NCBI GenBank assembly: GCA_050250815.1
Contig: JBFWNY010000014.1
Span: 1 to 64,000, forward strand
Source: JAEUMD01 sp050250815
GTDB lineage: Bacteria > Pseudomonadota > Alphaproteobacteria > Rhizobiales > Hyphomicrobiaceae
Reading direction: 5' to 3'
DNA length: 64,000 nucleotides
In this document: positions 16,444 to 26,186 of the stretch, in pieces
Layout of the letters: the number at the start of each line of letters is the position of its first letter
How positions within the stretch are numbered: the stretch's first letter is position 1
The notes under the pieces: model-generated
The model's input: the letters and a program-made list of their open reading frames with translations, nothing else
Told to the model about the DNA's origin: nothing
Databases searched by the model: none
Program-made: the position numbers and the translations under genes

Positions 16444-19220
16444 CGGTTCAGCCCCGCGTGTGCGGGGAACGCCCCGGCATGGGCAAAACCGCCCTTGCGA
16501 CTGACGGTTCAGCCCCGCGTGTGCGGGGAACGCTTGGGCAGCTTCGAGAAGGATTCGCGCTTTTCCGGTTCAGCCCCGCGTGTGCGGGGAACGCGGTGGG
16601 TCGAACGATCTCCATCATCATCCCTCCGGTTCAGCCCCGCGTGTGCGGGGAACGCAATGACGAAAGCGCCAAATGCGCCGCAAGATTCGGTTCAGCCCCG
16701 CGTGTGCGGGGAACGCGTGTCGGATCGCGATGACTTCGACCCATACGACGGTTCAGCCCCGCGTGTGCGGGGAACGCGATCCACGAGGCGCTGGTTGGGC
16801 CAAGGCGGCCGGTTCAGCCCCGCGTGTGCGGGGAACGCTGCTGTGTCAGGACGCCGTTGTAATGCGTTGCCGGTTCAGCCCCGCGTGTGCGGGGAACGCC
16901 CAAGCGACTGGATCAAGCCCGTTCCCGACACCGGTTCAGCCCCGCGTGTGCGGGGAACGCGCCCGGACCTGGGACGACGTGCCGTTCGTCTACGGTTCAG
17001 CCCCGCGTGTTCGGGGAACGCTAGAACTCCCCTGTGTCGAGGTTCATGTACTGCGGTTCAGCCCCGCGTGTGCGGGGAACGCGACTTCATCGGTCATAAC
17101 AGCAGCAATCAGACCGGTTCAGCCCCGCGTGTGCGGGGAACGCAAAATGTCGGATGGCGCGTATCCTTCCGCCAGCGGTTCAGCCCCGCGTGTGCGGGGA
17201 ACGCCGTGTCGCCACGAACGGCGTCCAGCAGTGCGACGGTTCAGCCCCGCGTGTGCGGGGAACGCTTAACCGGCTTTCCGCCGAAGGCGGTGGGGGCCGG
17301 TTCAGCCCCGCGTGTGCGGGGAACGCGCCGCAAACATGGCGATGACAGTTGCGTTCGGCGGTTCAGCCCCGCGTGTGCGGGGAACGCCGCAGATACCCCT
17401 CGCCCGTCAAGGCAAAGTCCGGTTCAGCCCCGCGTGTGCGGGGAACGCTCAGGCCGATAAATTCGTGCGATGGCTGGAGGCGGTTCAGCCCCGCGTGTGC
17501 GGGGAACGCTCAACGAGGCCAGTCGAAAGACCACGGATGCCCGGTTCAGCCCCGCGTGTGCGGGGAACGCCAATCCGGCCCCGCGGCTCCAAGATGCGAA
17601 AGCGGTTCAGCCCCGCGTGTGCGGGGAACGCTGCAGCGTGTCGGCCTCGAGCTTGATAAGTAGCGGTTCAGCCCCGCGTGTGCGGGGAACGCGGGGGGCA
17701 CAGTCTTCCAAATCCGCCCCGTGCGCGGTTCAGCCCCGCGTGTGCGGGGAACGCACCCTGCAGCGTCGGATCGGTGATGATGATGCCGGTTCAGCCCCGC
17801 GTGTGCGGGGAACGCGTTGACGAGAGTGACCCTACACTGATTCGTACACGGTTCAGCCCCGCGTGTGCGGGGAACGCGCCTCGATGCGGGCGCGTTCCGC
17901 TTCGGCGGCCGGTTCAGCCCCGCGTGTGCGGGGAACGCGTCGCTGAGAAGCTGCAGTCCTGGTACGTCGACGGTTCAGCCCCGCGTGTGCGGGGAACGCT
18001 GCGTGCCGACGTGATTTCCGCAAGCGTCGCACGGTTCAGCCCCGCGTGTGCGGGGAACGCATCAAACAGCCGCAAGGAAACATAGGAGGGTGCGGTTCAG
18101 CCCCGCGTGTGCGGGGAACGCCCGCTGTAGTCCAGCCGCATGCGCGCATAGGGCGGTTCAGCCCCGCGTGTGCGGGGAACGCCGCGATATCGGCCTCCAT
18201 CTGGTCCAGATCATCGGTTCAGCCCCGCGTGTGCGGGGAACGCGTTAGCCAGCACGCGCCGGCCGTCCGCCTCGAGCGGTTCAGCCCCGCGTGTGCGGGG
18301 AACGCGCTGTGGTCTGCACTCCTGGGGCGGCAAAGAGCGGTTCAGCCCCGCGTGTGCGGGGAACGCGGCGAATTGATGCGCAGCTTGATCTTTCCAGTCG
18401 GTTCAGCCCCGCGTGTGCGGGGAACGCGACATCGCGGAGATACTCGCCCGCCATCAGGCCGGTTCAGCCCCGCGTGTGCGGGGAACGCCCCGAGAGCGTG
18501 ATCCAGAACGATCCGGCAGCCGGTTCAGCCCCGCGTGTGCGGGGAACGCGTCGACCTGGACGCTCCCAGTTTGCCCATGATCGGTTCAGCCCCGCGTGTG
18601 CGGGGAACGCGGTCGTCATGTTGCCCTGATGCGTGATGTCGCCGGTTCAGCCCCGCGTGTGCGGGGAACGCAGCGTCTTCCAGTCCGGACTATACGCCAA
18701 CAACGGTTCAGCCCCGCGTGTGCGGGGAACGCGATTGCCTCGCCGAGCGGCAGCCAGTCCCCGTCGGTTCAGCCCCGCGTGTGCGGGGAACGCTCACCAA
18801 GCGTCTCGGTGACACGACGATGAACCGGTTCAGCCCCGCGTGTGCGGGGAACGCACGCGGACGGCCGGTTGAGAGTGCCGACCCACCGGTTCAGCCCCGC
18901 GTGTGCGGGGAACGCACGTGAAACACCGCACGATCGTCGATTTCAAACGGTTCAGCCCCGCGTGTGCGGGGAACGCTCGTGGTGCGCGCGACAGAGCGGG
19001 ACTGCCCACGGTTCAGCCCCGCGTGTGCGGGGAACGCCTCAGAGCGTCTCGGACGGGGATGTCCACGATCGGTTCAGCCCCGCGTGTGCGGGGAACGCTG
19101 CGCGCTGTCGCCATGTATCGCGGTGAAGTTCGGTTCAGCCCCGCGTGTGCGGGGAACGCCCGCCGCGATCGTCAATCACAAGAGGGTGACGCGGTTCAGC
19201 CCCGCGTGTGCGGGGAACGC
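16444..19220 (-). CRISPR. Type I-E CRISPR array, 46 repeats and 45 spacers
   Basis: I count 46 copies of a 29-nt repeat with a CCCCGC/GCGGGG stem, at positions from 16444 to 19192, nearly all at a 61-nt period. Forty-two spacers are 32 nt and three are 33 nt (after the repeats at 17664, 17787 and 18215). The repeats are identical except the one at 16993, where a G in the stem-loop is T. The reverse complement begins GCGTTCCCCGC and ends CTGAACCG, like the E. coli type I-E repeat, so transcription is on the minus strand from the cas2 side. The newest spacers should therefore be near 19190 and the oldest near 16473. Confidence 0.97.
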
Positions 19221-19336
19221 ACTTGTTTGCAAGCCACTGATCCTACGTCCCAATCACAATGTCAAAGAGCGCCACCGGCGTTCGCCGTTTGTTTTTTTGC
19301 CGATCCGACGAGCGGAAAAGCCGGGTCGAATTTCCG
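19221..19336 (-). promoter_or_regulatory. CRISPR leader
   Basis: The 116 bp between the cas2 stop and the first (leader-proximal) repeat are richer in A+T than their surroundings and include a run of seven A residues on the transcribed strand. A TTGACA -35-like hexamer lies at 19265-19260 reading leftward. Position and composition match a type I-E leader carrying the crRNA promoter and integration signals. The -10 and any IHF site are not clear to me. Confidence 0.7.
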
Positions 19337-20561
<1,225 letters not shown>

Positions 20562-20584
20562 GGCTAGGGGTGCTCGCTAGTGCT

Positions 20585-21355
20585 TTACGCGCGACGGATC
20601 AACATCAGACCGCATCCGAAGGCCTTGGCCTTGCCGAAGCCGAGCGGCAGCTTGGCGAGGAAGGCGGCCGGGTCGGTGATCGTGACCTCACCTGCTATGT
20701 CGAGGATACCAAAGCCGGCAGGACGGCCGCGAGTGCCGGGCCTGCGCGCGCGAGGCACGTCGATCTGCGTGTAGCTCTCGATCGTGGGAGCGTGCTGGTC
20801 TGACAGGCGAAAGCCGTGTCTCGCACCTTGCTCTGCAAGCCAAGCGGAGCCAGCCTCGACGGCGATACGATCGCGCTCGAAGGCGCGGCCTGTGCGCCTG
20901 TCAATATCCGTCTTGGGTACGGCCTTGAGGGCGTCCATGACGACATCTACGCGGGTTCCGCGCAGGCGCCCGTTCTTTCCCTGCTTCGTACCGGCGCGCT
21001 TGGTGGTGCGCACGGGATTGACGCGCATGGCGAAGCGCAGACGATCGCCAACGGCCAGATCCGGCGCGAACTCCTTGGTGTCGAGGTCGAAGAGGCGGTA
21101 GGGATCGCTCGGGGCCTGGCGCGAGAGGATGAGATAGCGGCCATTTCCTTCGTCGCGCCAAAGGAAGCCGTCGTCCCTTCGCCTCCAGTCCGGATCGTGG
21201 CCGGCGTCCGGTATGTCTTGGAACAGGAGCCAGAGGATGCGATGGGACTGGCCGGCCTGCCGGCCCGGGTCGTTCGATAGGAGGAGCGGAGCTATGGCCG
21301 AGAGGGCCTCGCCCCGCCCTGCGCGCAGACGTGCGCGTGAGAGATACAAGGTCAC
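20585..21355 (-). CDS. cas6e: crRNA-processing endoribonuclease Cas6e (CasE)
   Basis: A 256-residue protein started at a GTG that overlaps the cas5e stop (GTGA), with GGAGGT just upstream. The conserved N-terminal HRILWLLF contains the likely catalytic histidine. The glycine-rich C-terminal RNA-binding loop LPLGFGKAKAFGCGLM is diagnostic of Cas6e. It cleaves pre-crRNA at the 3' base of each repeat hairpin and stays bound to the crRNA in Cascade. Confidence 0.94.
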   Translation of the reverse strand: MTLYLSRARLRAGRGEALSAIAPLLLSNDPGRQAGQSHRILWLLFQDIPDAGHDPDWRRRDDGFLWRDEGNGRYLILSRQAPSDPYRLFDLDTKEFAPDLAVGDRLRFAMRVNPVRTTKRAGTKQGKNGRLRGTRVDVVMDALKAVPKTDIDRRTGRAFERDRIAVEAGSAWLAEQGARHGFRLSDQHAPTIESYTQIDVPRARRPGTRGRPAGFGILDIAGEVTITDPAAFLAKLPLGFGKAKAFGCGLMLIRRA

Positions 21356-22119
21356 GAGGCACCTCCTATCGTGTTGGGCCGGTGGCGCAGCACCGCCTCG
21401 GCACGCACGCCGAAGCGCCACTTGGCCCGGCTCTCGGGATGATCGCGTCGCTGCTCCAGGCGCTCGATAGCGAGGTCGCCTGTGTCGTCTGCGTCGACGA
21501 ACACGATTGGCGTGTGCCAGCGCATGCGGACCGGGTCGCGCAAATTGTCGAGGAGTTCTGTCGCCTTCGGGTTGCGACCAGCGTCATAGGCCGCGAGCGC
21601 GGCGAGGACGTCGGTGGCCGGCTCGATGCGCGGGTCCATGGGCGCCATGAGCGCGTGCGCCTTACGGCCAGCGAATGGTGTGAATTCGGGTTGCGCGAGC
21701 TTCTCCTTCATCTCATCGAGCGTTGCAGGGCCGGGCTGTCGCAGCCAGACACACACAGTCGCCTGAACGCCGGTGCGGTACTCGCGGCGCGACAGGATAG
21801 TCTTGAGTTCGTCCTTGGGCACAGCCAGCTCGTCCGCGCGCGTGGCGAAGCGGCGGTTGCGCCGCTGCGGCGGCGACTGGGCCGTGTGATAGTCGGTCGC
21901 CGGCTGGCCGGGATCGTCGATGCGCACGGCAAAGCCGAGGCTCGCGGCCAGCGCCAGTTGCCGCATCTCATCGGCCCTCTCGATGCCGAGTGCACCGGCG
22001 AGAAGTCCCACCACCTGAGACTTCGCCGGGCGATCCCACGAAGGGCGCCGTTCACCCACCGACACTGCACCCCACGATGCCAGGGGTGCGGCAATTGTGA
22101 AGAGGAGATGGTCGCGCAT
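21352..22119 (-). CDS. cas5e: Cascade subunit Cas5e (CasD)
   Basis: A 255-residue Cas5e started at the ATG at 22119 (GAGGAGTGAGG just upstream, overlapping the cas7 stop region). The family-typical N terminus is FTIAAPLASWGAVSVGERR, followed by PAKSQVVGLLAGALGI. Cas5 binds the 5' handle of the crRNA in Cascade. Six bases separate it from cas7e and it overlaps cas6e by four. Confidence 0.94.
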   Translation of the reverse strand: MRDHLLFTIAAPLASWGAVSVGERRPSWDRPAKSQVVGLLAGALGIERADEMRQLALAASLGFAVRIDDPGQPATDYHTAQSPPQRRNRRFATRADELAVPKDELKTILSRREYRTGVQATVCVWLRQPGPATLDEMKEKLAQPEFTPFAGRKAHALMAPMDPRIEPATDVLAALAAYDAGRNPKATELLDNLRDPVRMRWHTPIVFVDADDTGDLAIERLEQRRDHPESRAKWRFGVRAEAVLRHRPNTIGGAS

Positions 22120-22124
22120 GGGCC

Positions 22125-23201
22125 TCACTCCTCGGTGGCATAGCGGATGGCCTCGCCAAGCGATCCGCCGTTGCCCACGTGCATAATGTACGGCGATCCG
22201 TCGAAGCATGGGCCGTAGGCGTCGATCATGTCGGCCGCGAGCTTTTCGATCTTCTCGACGGATTTGGAGAGCATGTCCTCGGAACGCACCGGCTTGAAGA
22301 AGGCCGCGGCGAGCGAGCGGGGCTGCTGGCTGCCCTTCTCGATACGCAGATAGCTCGCACGGGCGCGGCTGGCGAAGCTCGCCTGCTTGCCGGTCGGCGA
22401 GGCCGTGGCGAGACCTTCCATGAAGGCGCCGATGGCAGTGCCGGCGAGGCCCTTGTCACCGCCGAGGTTCCTCTCGAGAAGATCGCGGTCGATGCAGGCA
22501 TAGATGTAGAACACGCCGGAGCCGAAGCCGAGTTCGCCGATGAAGCCCGCACCTGCGTCCTCGGTCGGTCGTTTCAGGTCGTCGACGGCCGTATAGAAAT
22601 CGTCCTCGACCTCGACTTTGTGTGTAGTTATCGCGTGCGCGACCTGAACGGCGGCCTCGCGGTTGAACTCGGGATTGTCGGCCAGCATGCGCCCGAACAT
22701 GGCGATGTCCGTGGCCGTGTCCGCCTTGCGAAGGATTTCATGCACAAGGGGTTCAGTCTTAGCGGGCAGTGCTTCTCCGCCTGCCACGCGATCGGCGAGT
22801 GCAATCGCCGCTGAGCGCTCCTCGGGCGATACGAACGCCAGCTGCTCGATGTAGGTGGAAATGTCGCGCCCCTCCTTGTTCTTGGCTCCCTCGGGCTTGA
22901 TCTTGCCGAATAACCCAGCGACCTCACGGGCGACCTCCCTGGCCTTTTCGGCTGCAATCTTCTTGCCTTCGAGATGTTTGCGGATCTCGTCCCCGAGCCG
23001 CTGCGTGCGCTCGCCCCGATGCTCGCCGACGCGCGTGCGGAACGCCTCGCTCGTGCGGATGGCACGCTTGAGCGCCTGACTTGAGATGCGCAAGCGCTCT
23101 ACGCCACCGAACTTGGCCGTCTTGGGGCGGCCCGTGTCGTCACGATTGAGGTTGGAGGGGGCATAGACGGTGAGGGCGTGGAGTTGAATGAAGCGGGTCA
23201 T
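22125..23201 (-). CDS. cas7e: Cascade backbone subunit Cas7e (CasC/Cse4)
   Basis: A 358-residue Cas7e with the strong family signature at the N terminus (FIQLHALTVYAPSNLNRDD, then RLRISSQALKRAIR). Six copies form the crRNA-covering backbone of Cascade in the E. coli system. It begins 3 bp after the cas11e stop. Confidence 0.95.
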   Translation of the reverse strand: MTRFIQLHALTVYAPSNLNRDDTGRPKTAKFGGVERLRISSQALKRAIRTSEAFRTRVGEHRGERTQRLGDEIRKHLEGKKIAAEKAREVAREVAGLFGKIKPEGAKNKEGRDISTYIEQLAFVSPEERSAAIALADRVAGGEALPAKTEPLVHEILRKADTATDIAMFGRMLADNPEFNREAAVQVAHAITTHKVEVEDDFYTAVDDLKRPTEDAGAGFIGELGFGSGVFYIYACIDRDLLERNLGGDKGLAGTAIGAFMEGLATASPTGKQASFASRARASYLRIEKGSQQPRSLAAAFFKPVRSEDMLSKSVEKIEKLAADMIDAYGPCFDGSPYIMHVGNGGSLGEAIRYATEE

Positions 23202-23204
23202 GAG

Positions 23205-23798
23205 TCAGGCCTCCTTGGAAACGGTGGAGTCAGGGGATGCGTCAGTCTCAGGCGCGTAGTCGGCCGCGCCGTGGTAGGCGAATGCGAACTGCGTGCGGGC
23301 GATGTCGGCACGGTTGTCAATCGGATCGGTGAACGCGAGAAGCGTCCGGGCGAGATCGCGGACGTTCGCGGTGTCGCCGAGGATGGTGACGGCCCGCCGG
23401 AACGCGATCAGCAAATCATCGGGCTCGCGTGCGGCCACGATCCGCTTGAAGCGCAGCGGCGTGACGAGCGGCTGGCTGTCCTCACCGCCACGCGGCGCGC
23501 CGATGGCTCTGGCGAGCGGCGTGCGCTTCTCATCATCCTTTCGGACATGGGCGAGCACCGCGGCAATCAGTGCTGCACGCGGTCCGTTGCTGTCGGCATG
23601 CCTGAACTCGAAACGGCGGTAGAGCTCGGCCACCGCCGGCTCGCTCAAGGCCTCCAAGATGCTCGACGCGCGCTTGAGGCGGGCGAGCGTCGCGCGATCG
23701 CCGCGCTGGCCATTGGCATCATCGGGCTGGAGCGACTTCCACCAACCCCAAGCCTTGCCGGCCTCCACGTCGTAGCGCTTCTTATGATCGACGCTCAT
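23205..23798 (-). CDS. cas11e: Cascade small subunit Cas11e (CasB/Cse2)
   Basis: A 197-residue largely helical protein with WGWWKSLQPDD near the N terminus and basic residues throughout, matching Cse2. It stabilises the R-loop in Cascade. Its start overlaps the cas8e stop by four bases. Cse2 is the least conserved subunit, but context makes the call firm. Confidence 0.92.
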   Translation of the reverse strand: MSVDHKKRYDVEAGKAWGWWKSLQPDDANGQRGDRATLARLKRASSILEALSEPAVAELYRRFEFRHADSNGPRAALIAAVLAHVRKDDEKRTPLARAIGAPRGGEDSQPLVTPLRFKRIVAAREPDDLLIAFRRAVTILGDTANVRDLARTLLAFTDPIDNRADIARTQFAFAYHGAADYAPETDASPDSTVSKEA

Positions 23799-25501
23799 TG
23801 TGCCCTCCTCCCTCTTTCGCCGCCCTTGCGCTTGCCGGTGTCGGGCGGCGCCAACTGCAGCTTACCGAAGAGTTTTCTTCCGGTGGGGCTGGCCCCTTCG
23901 AGCAAGAGCCCGAGGCACTTTCGGCCTTCGATTACATCCTTGATGCGGTCGCCACCAGCATCCTCGATGGGGGCGGTGTCATCGAAGATCGCGAGCGCTT
24001 GGCGGCGCAGAACCCTTCGCCACTCTTCGCCTGTCGCCGACCGCGCCTCTTGCGGCTCTTCCACCGGCTCACCATCGACGATGAAGCGATCGGTGGCGGC
24101 GCGCAGGGTGCGGTAGAAGGCGTCCTCGGTCTCGGCCCAGAAGCGGTCTCGTACGGGCCCGAGCACCGCAGAGCCTGTATCGGTCTTCTTCTTGGGGCCG
24201 TAGAGCGCAAGCTTTACCGATGTCACGAGCTGGTCGGCGACGATCTCCGCACCCTCGACAAGGCCTCGAGCGGTTGCGCGCACTTGCTGGTCGCCGAGTT
24301 CGCTGCCCGTAACGATGAGCGGCAGCAGTGCCTCCGCGAAATCGAGCGGCTTCATGTTGTCCATGGCATAGCCGGCCACCAGCAGCCGGCTGTCGAGCAG
24401 GGCCATTCGCTCGCTTTTCCCAAGGTTCATTGCCCGCTCGCCGAAGGCGAAGACCGAGGCGGCCGGCACACGCAAACCCGTGGCGTTCTCCATGACCAGC
24501 CCCAGCCACTGGTGATAGCCCACGCGTGACGATTGCAGGTGGAGGGGCAGCCACCCGGTGTCCGACTTCTTCGGCAGATAGTAGGGGCTCAGCGGATGCC
24601 CCTTGCTCCATGCCGAATAGTTCGTGCCCCAGGGTCGCGTGACGTAACCCGTGACGACGACCTCGTCGACCTCGCCAGTGAGGTCGCAACACCGGGCGTC
24701 AGTATTCGGCACGAAAACCAGCCGGATGCGGCGCGGCAGGCCGAAGAAGGCTTGCGCCGTGTGAACGTGCTCTGGAGTGGTCGCCTCACCCGTCTTGTCT
24801 GAGGCCCGTGTGGGTACCAGCCAGGGAAAGACGCGCTTGAGGTCATCGGGCTGAGCCAAGTAGCCATCGGGCACATTGGCCCATAGCTTCTGCCACAGAG
24901 TCGGCTCGGACTTCTCTGGCCGCGCGGGATGGACGAGCGTGGTCAGCGGACCGCCACCACGCAGCGACGTGCGATGGCCCGCGCCACCCGAAGGTGCCGC
25001 CGTTTGCAAGGTTAGCAGCACGATCGCCGCGCCCGCGCGGGACAGCGCACCAGTGCGGCCCCGCTTCACGAAATGGTCGGCGTTCTCCTTGATGGCGTTG
25101 GCACCGGGCGCGTCGATCAGCAGGGCCGCGACGGGCGTCGGTTCGCCTTCCAGCTCCTCGCGATCCTGGAAGAACCGAGCGCCGTCACCGTCGAGATACA
25201 TCGCCGGTTCGAGCGGCGCGAACAGTGCCTCAAGCTCGGCGCGAGTCGGTGGTGTGCGGTAGCGTTTCGGCCAGTCACGGAGGTCGGTGCCGTCGACCGT
25301 GACGGCGAGGATACCGATCAAGAACTCCGTCACAGCGATGTCGCAGTCCGGCCGGCCGGTGGCGATGCGCAGGATGTCTTTTGGACCGTCAGGGGTGGAG
25401 TAGGGCTCGGAGATGTCGCAGGGCCGCACGAAGACCCGTTGCCCGTTGGCGAGGGCAACGGGGATCCACGCACGCCCAAGGAGCGAATATCGCTCGGGCA
25501 T
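23795..25501 (-). CDS. cas8e: Cascade large subunit Cas8e (CasA/Cse1)
   Basis: A 568-residue Cse1 started at ATG 25501, which has GGAAGG seven bases upstream; a TTG further up is less likely. The N terminus (WIPVALANGQ) and conserved segments SLRGGGPLTTLV and LWQKLWANVP are typical. It recognises the PAM and recruits Cas3. It heads the Cascade operon and is separated from cas3 by about 680 bp holding a DUF1508 gene, a hairpin and a relic array. Confidence 0.93.
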   Translation of the reverse strand: MPERYSLLGRAWIPVALANGQRVFVRPCDISEPYSTPDGPKDILRIATGRPDCDIAVTEFLIGILAVTVDGTDLRDWPKRYRTPPTRAELEALFAPLEPAMYLDGDGARFFQDREELEGEPTPVAALLIDAPGANAIKENADHFVKRGRTGALSRAGAAIVLLTLQTAAPSGGAGHRTSLRGGGPLTTLVHPARPEKSEPTLWQKLWANVPDGYLAQPDDLKRVFPWLVPTRASDKTGEATTPEHVHTAQAFFGLPRRIRLVFVPNTDARCCDLTGEVDEVVVTGYVTRPWGTNYSAWSKGHPLSPYYLPKKSDTGWLPLHLQSSRVGYHQWLGLVMENATGLRVPAASVFAFGERAMNLGKSERMALLDSRLLVAGYAMDNMKPLDFAEALLPLIVTGSELGDQQVRATARGLVEGAEIVADQLVTSVKLALYGPKKKTDTGSAVLGPVRDRFWAETEDAFYRTLRAATDRFIVDGEPVEEPQEARSATGEEWRRVLRRQALAIFDDTAPIEDAGGDRIKDVIEGRKCLGLLLEGASPTGRKLFGKLQLAPPDTGKRKGGERGRRAQ

Positions 25502-25651
25502 GGCAATACCTTCCAATGTCGACGTAGTGATATGGAGACGGCGCGCCGCCTCCTCGCAAAAAATCGCTAAGTGCGATGATTGCGGATGATTCGGTGGAGC
25601 AAGACGAGCCGAAGAGCACGTCGATCCCCGTCATCCACAGGGATGATCGCG

Positions 25652-25822
25652 TCAGCGCTTGCGAACGGGGGCGTTGCCCGAACCTTTCATGAGCCCGATG
25701 GCGTGCAGGCAATCGCGCTCATTGAAGTAGGCTTCAGACGATACAGCGATCGCCTCATGGTTGCCGGCGTACGCGACCCACCGCCACTGACGGCCGGAAT
25801 CTTGATAGTATTCGTAGTACAT
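25652..25822 (-). CDS. DUF1508 (YegP-like) small protein
   Basis: A 56-residue protein from the ATG at 25822 (GGAG eight bases upstream). It has the pattern YYEYYQDSGRQWRWVAYAGNHEAIAVSSEAY followed, split here for length, by ERDCLHAI, the single-repeat form of DUF1508. The family's function is unknown. It lies between cas3 and cas8e on the same strand, downstream of a strong hairpin, and is not a known core part of type I-E systems. It may be a passenger gene or an accessory. Confidence 0.7.
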   Translation of the reverse strand: MYYEYYQDSGRQWRWVAYAGNHEAIAVSSEAYFNERDCLHAIGLMKGSGNAPVRKR

Positions 25823-25886
25823 GCCATTCTCCGTTTGGTCGGGCGTTGGCAGGTTTCCTAGGCCGTTAGCCGACACCCTGGCTTCG

Positions 25887-25922
25887 AAACAGCCAGCAGG
25901 GGCGTGCCCCTGCTGGCTGTTT
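25887..25922. terminator. Perfect 17-bp-stem hairpin between cas3 and cas8e
   Basis: A perfect palindrome with arms 25887-25903 and 25906-25922 and a GT centre, starting AAACAGCC and ending GGCTGTTT, with A/T at both ends. It fits a bidirectional intrinsic terminator. In the minus direction it would end cas3 transcripts before the DUF1508 and Cascade genes, implying a separate Cascade promoter. Confidence 0.75.
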
Positions 25923-26028
25923 CTATATGCAGCGAGCTGTTGATGATGTCAAGCCCCTTAAACCCCAACTAGCTTAGTAATATCGCCGCGCCCGCTGCAT
26001 ATTCGTTTGGCGCGCCGACATGGGCGAC

Positions 26029-26179
26029 AAAACAAGCCCCGCGTGTGCGGGGAACGTGCTCGGCGCCGGAATGGATCAAGTCCATCACGTTCACAAGCCC
26101 CGCGTGTGCGGGGAACGTGCCCTACTCGGTCGGAGTATCACCCCAACTAGCGGTTCAGCTCCGCGTGTGCGGAGATCGG
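26029..26179 (-). CRISPR. Degenerate mini CRISPR array (3 repeats, 2 spacers)
   Basis: Three diverged copies of the main array's repeat lie at 26029, 26090 and 26151 with the exact 61-nt period and two 32-nt spacers. The first two keep the GCCCCGCGTGTGCGGGGAACG core but have a changed 5' end and GT in place of the final GC. The third keeps the 5' end but has CTCCGC/GCGGAG arms and a diverged tail. It ends 7 bp downstream of the cas3 stop. Confidence 0.88.
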
Positions 26180-26186
26180 GCGAGGC

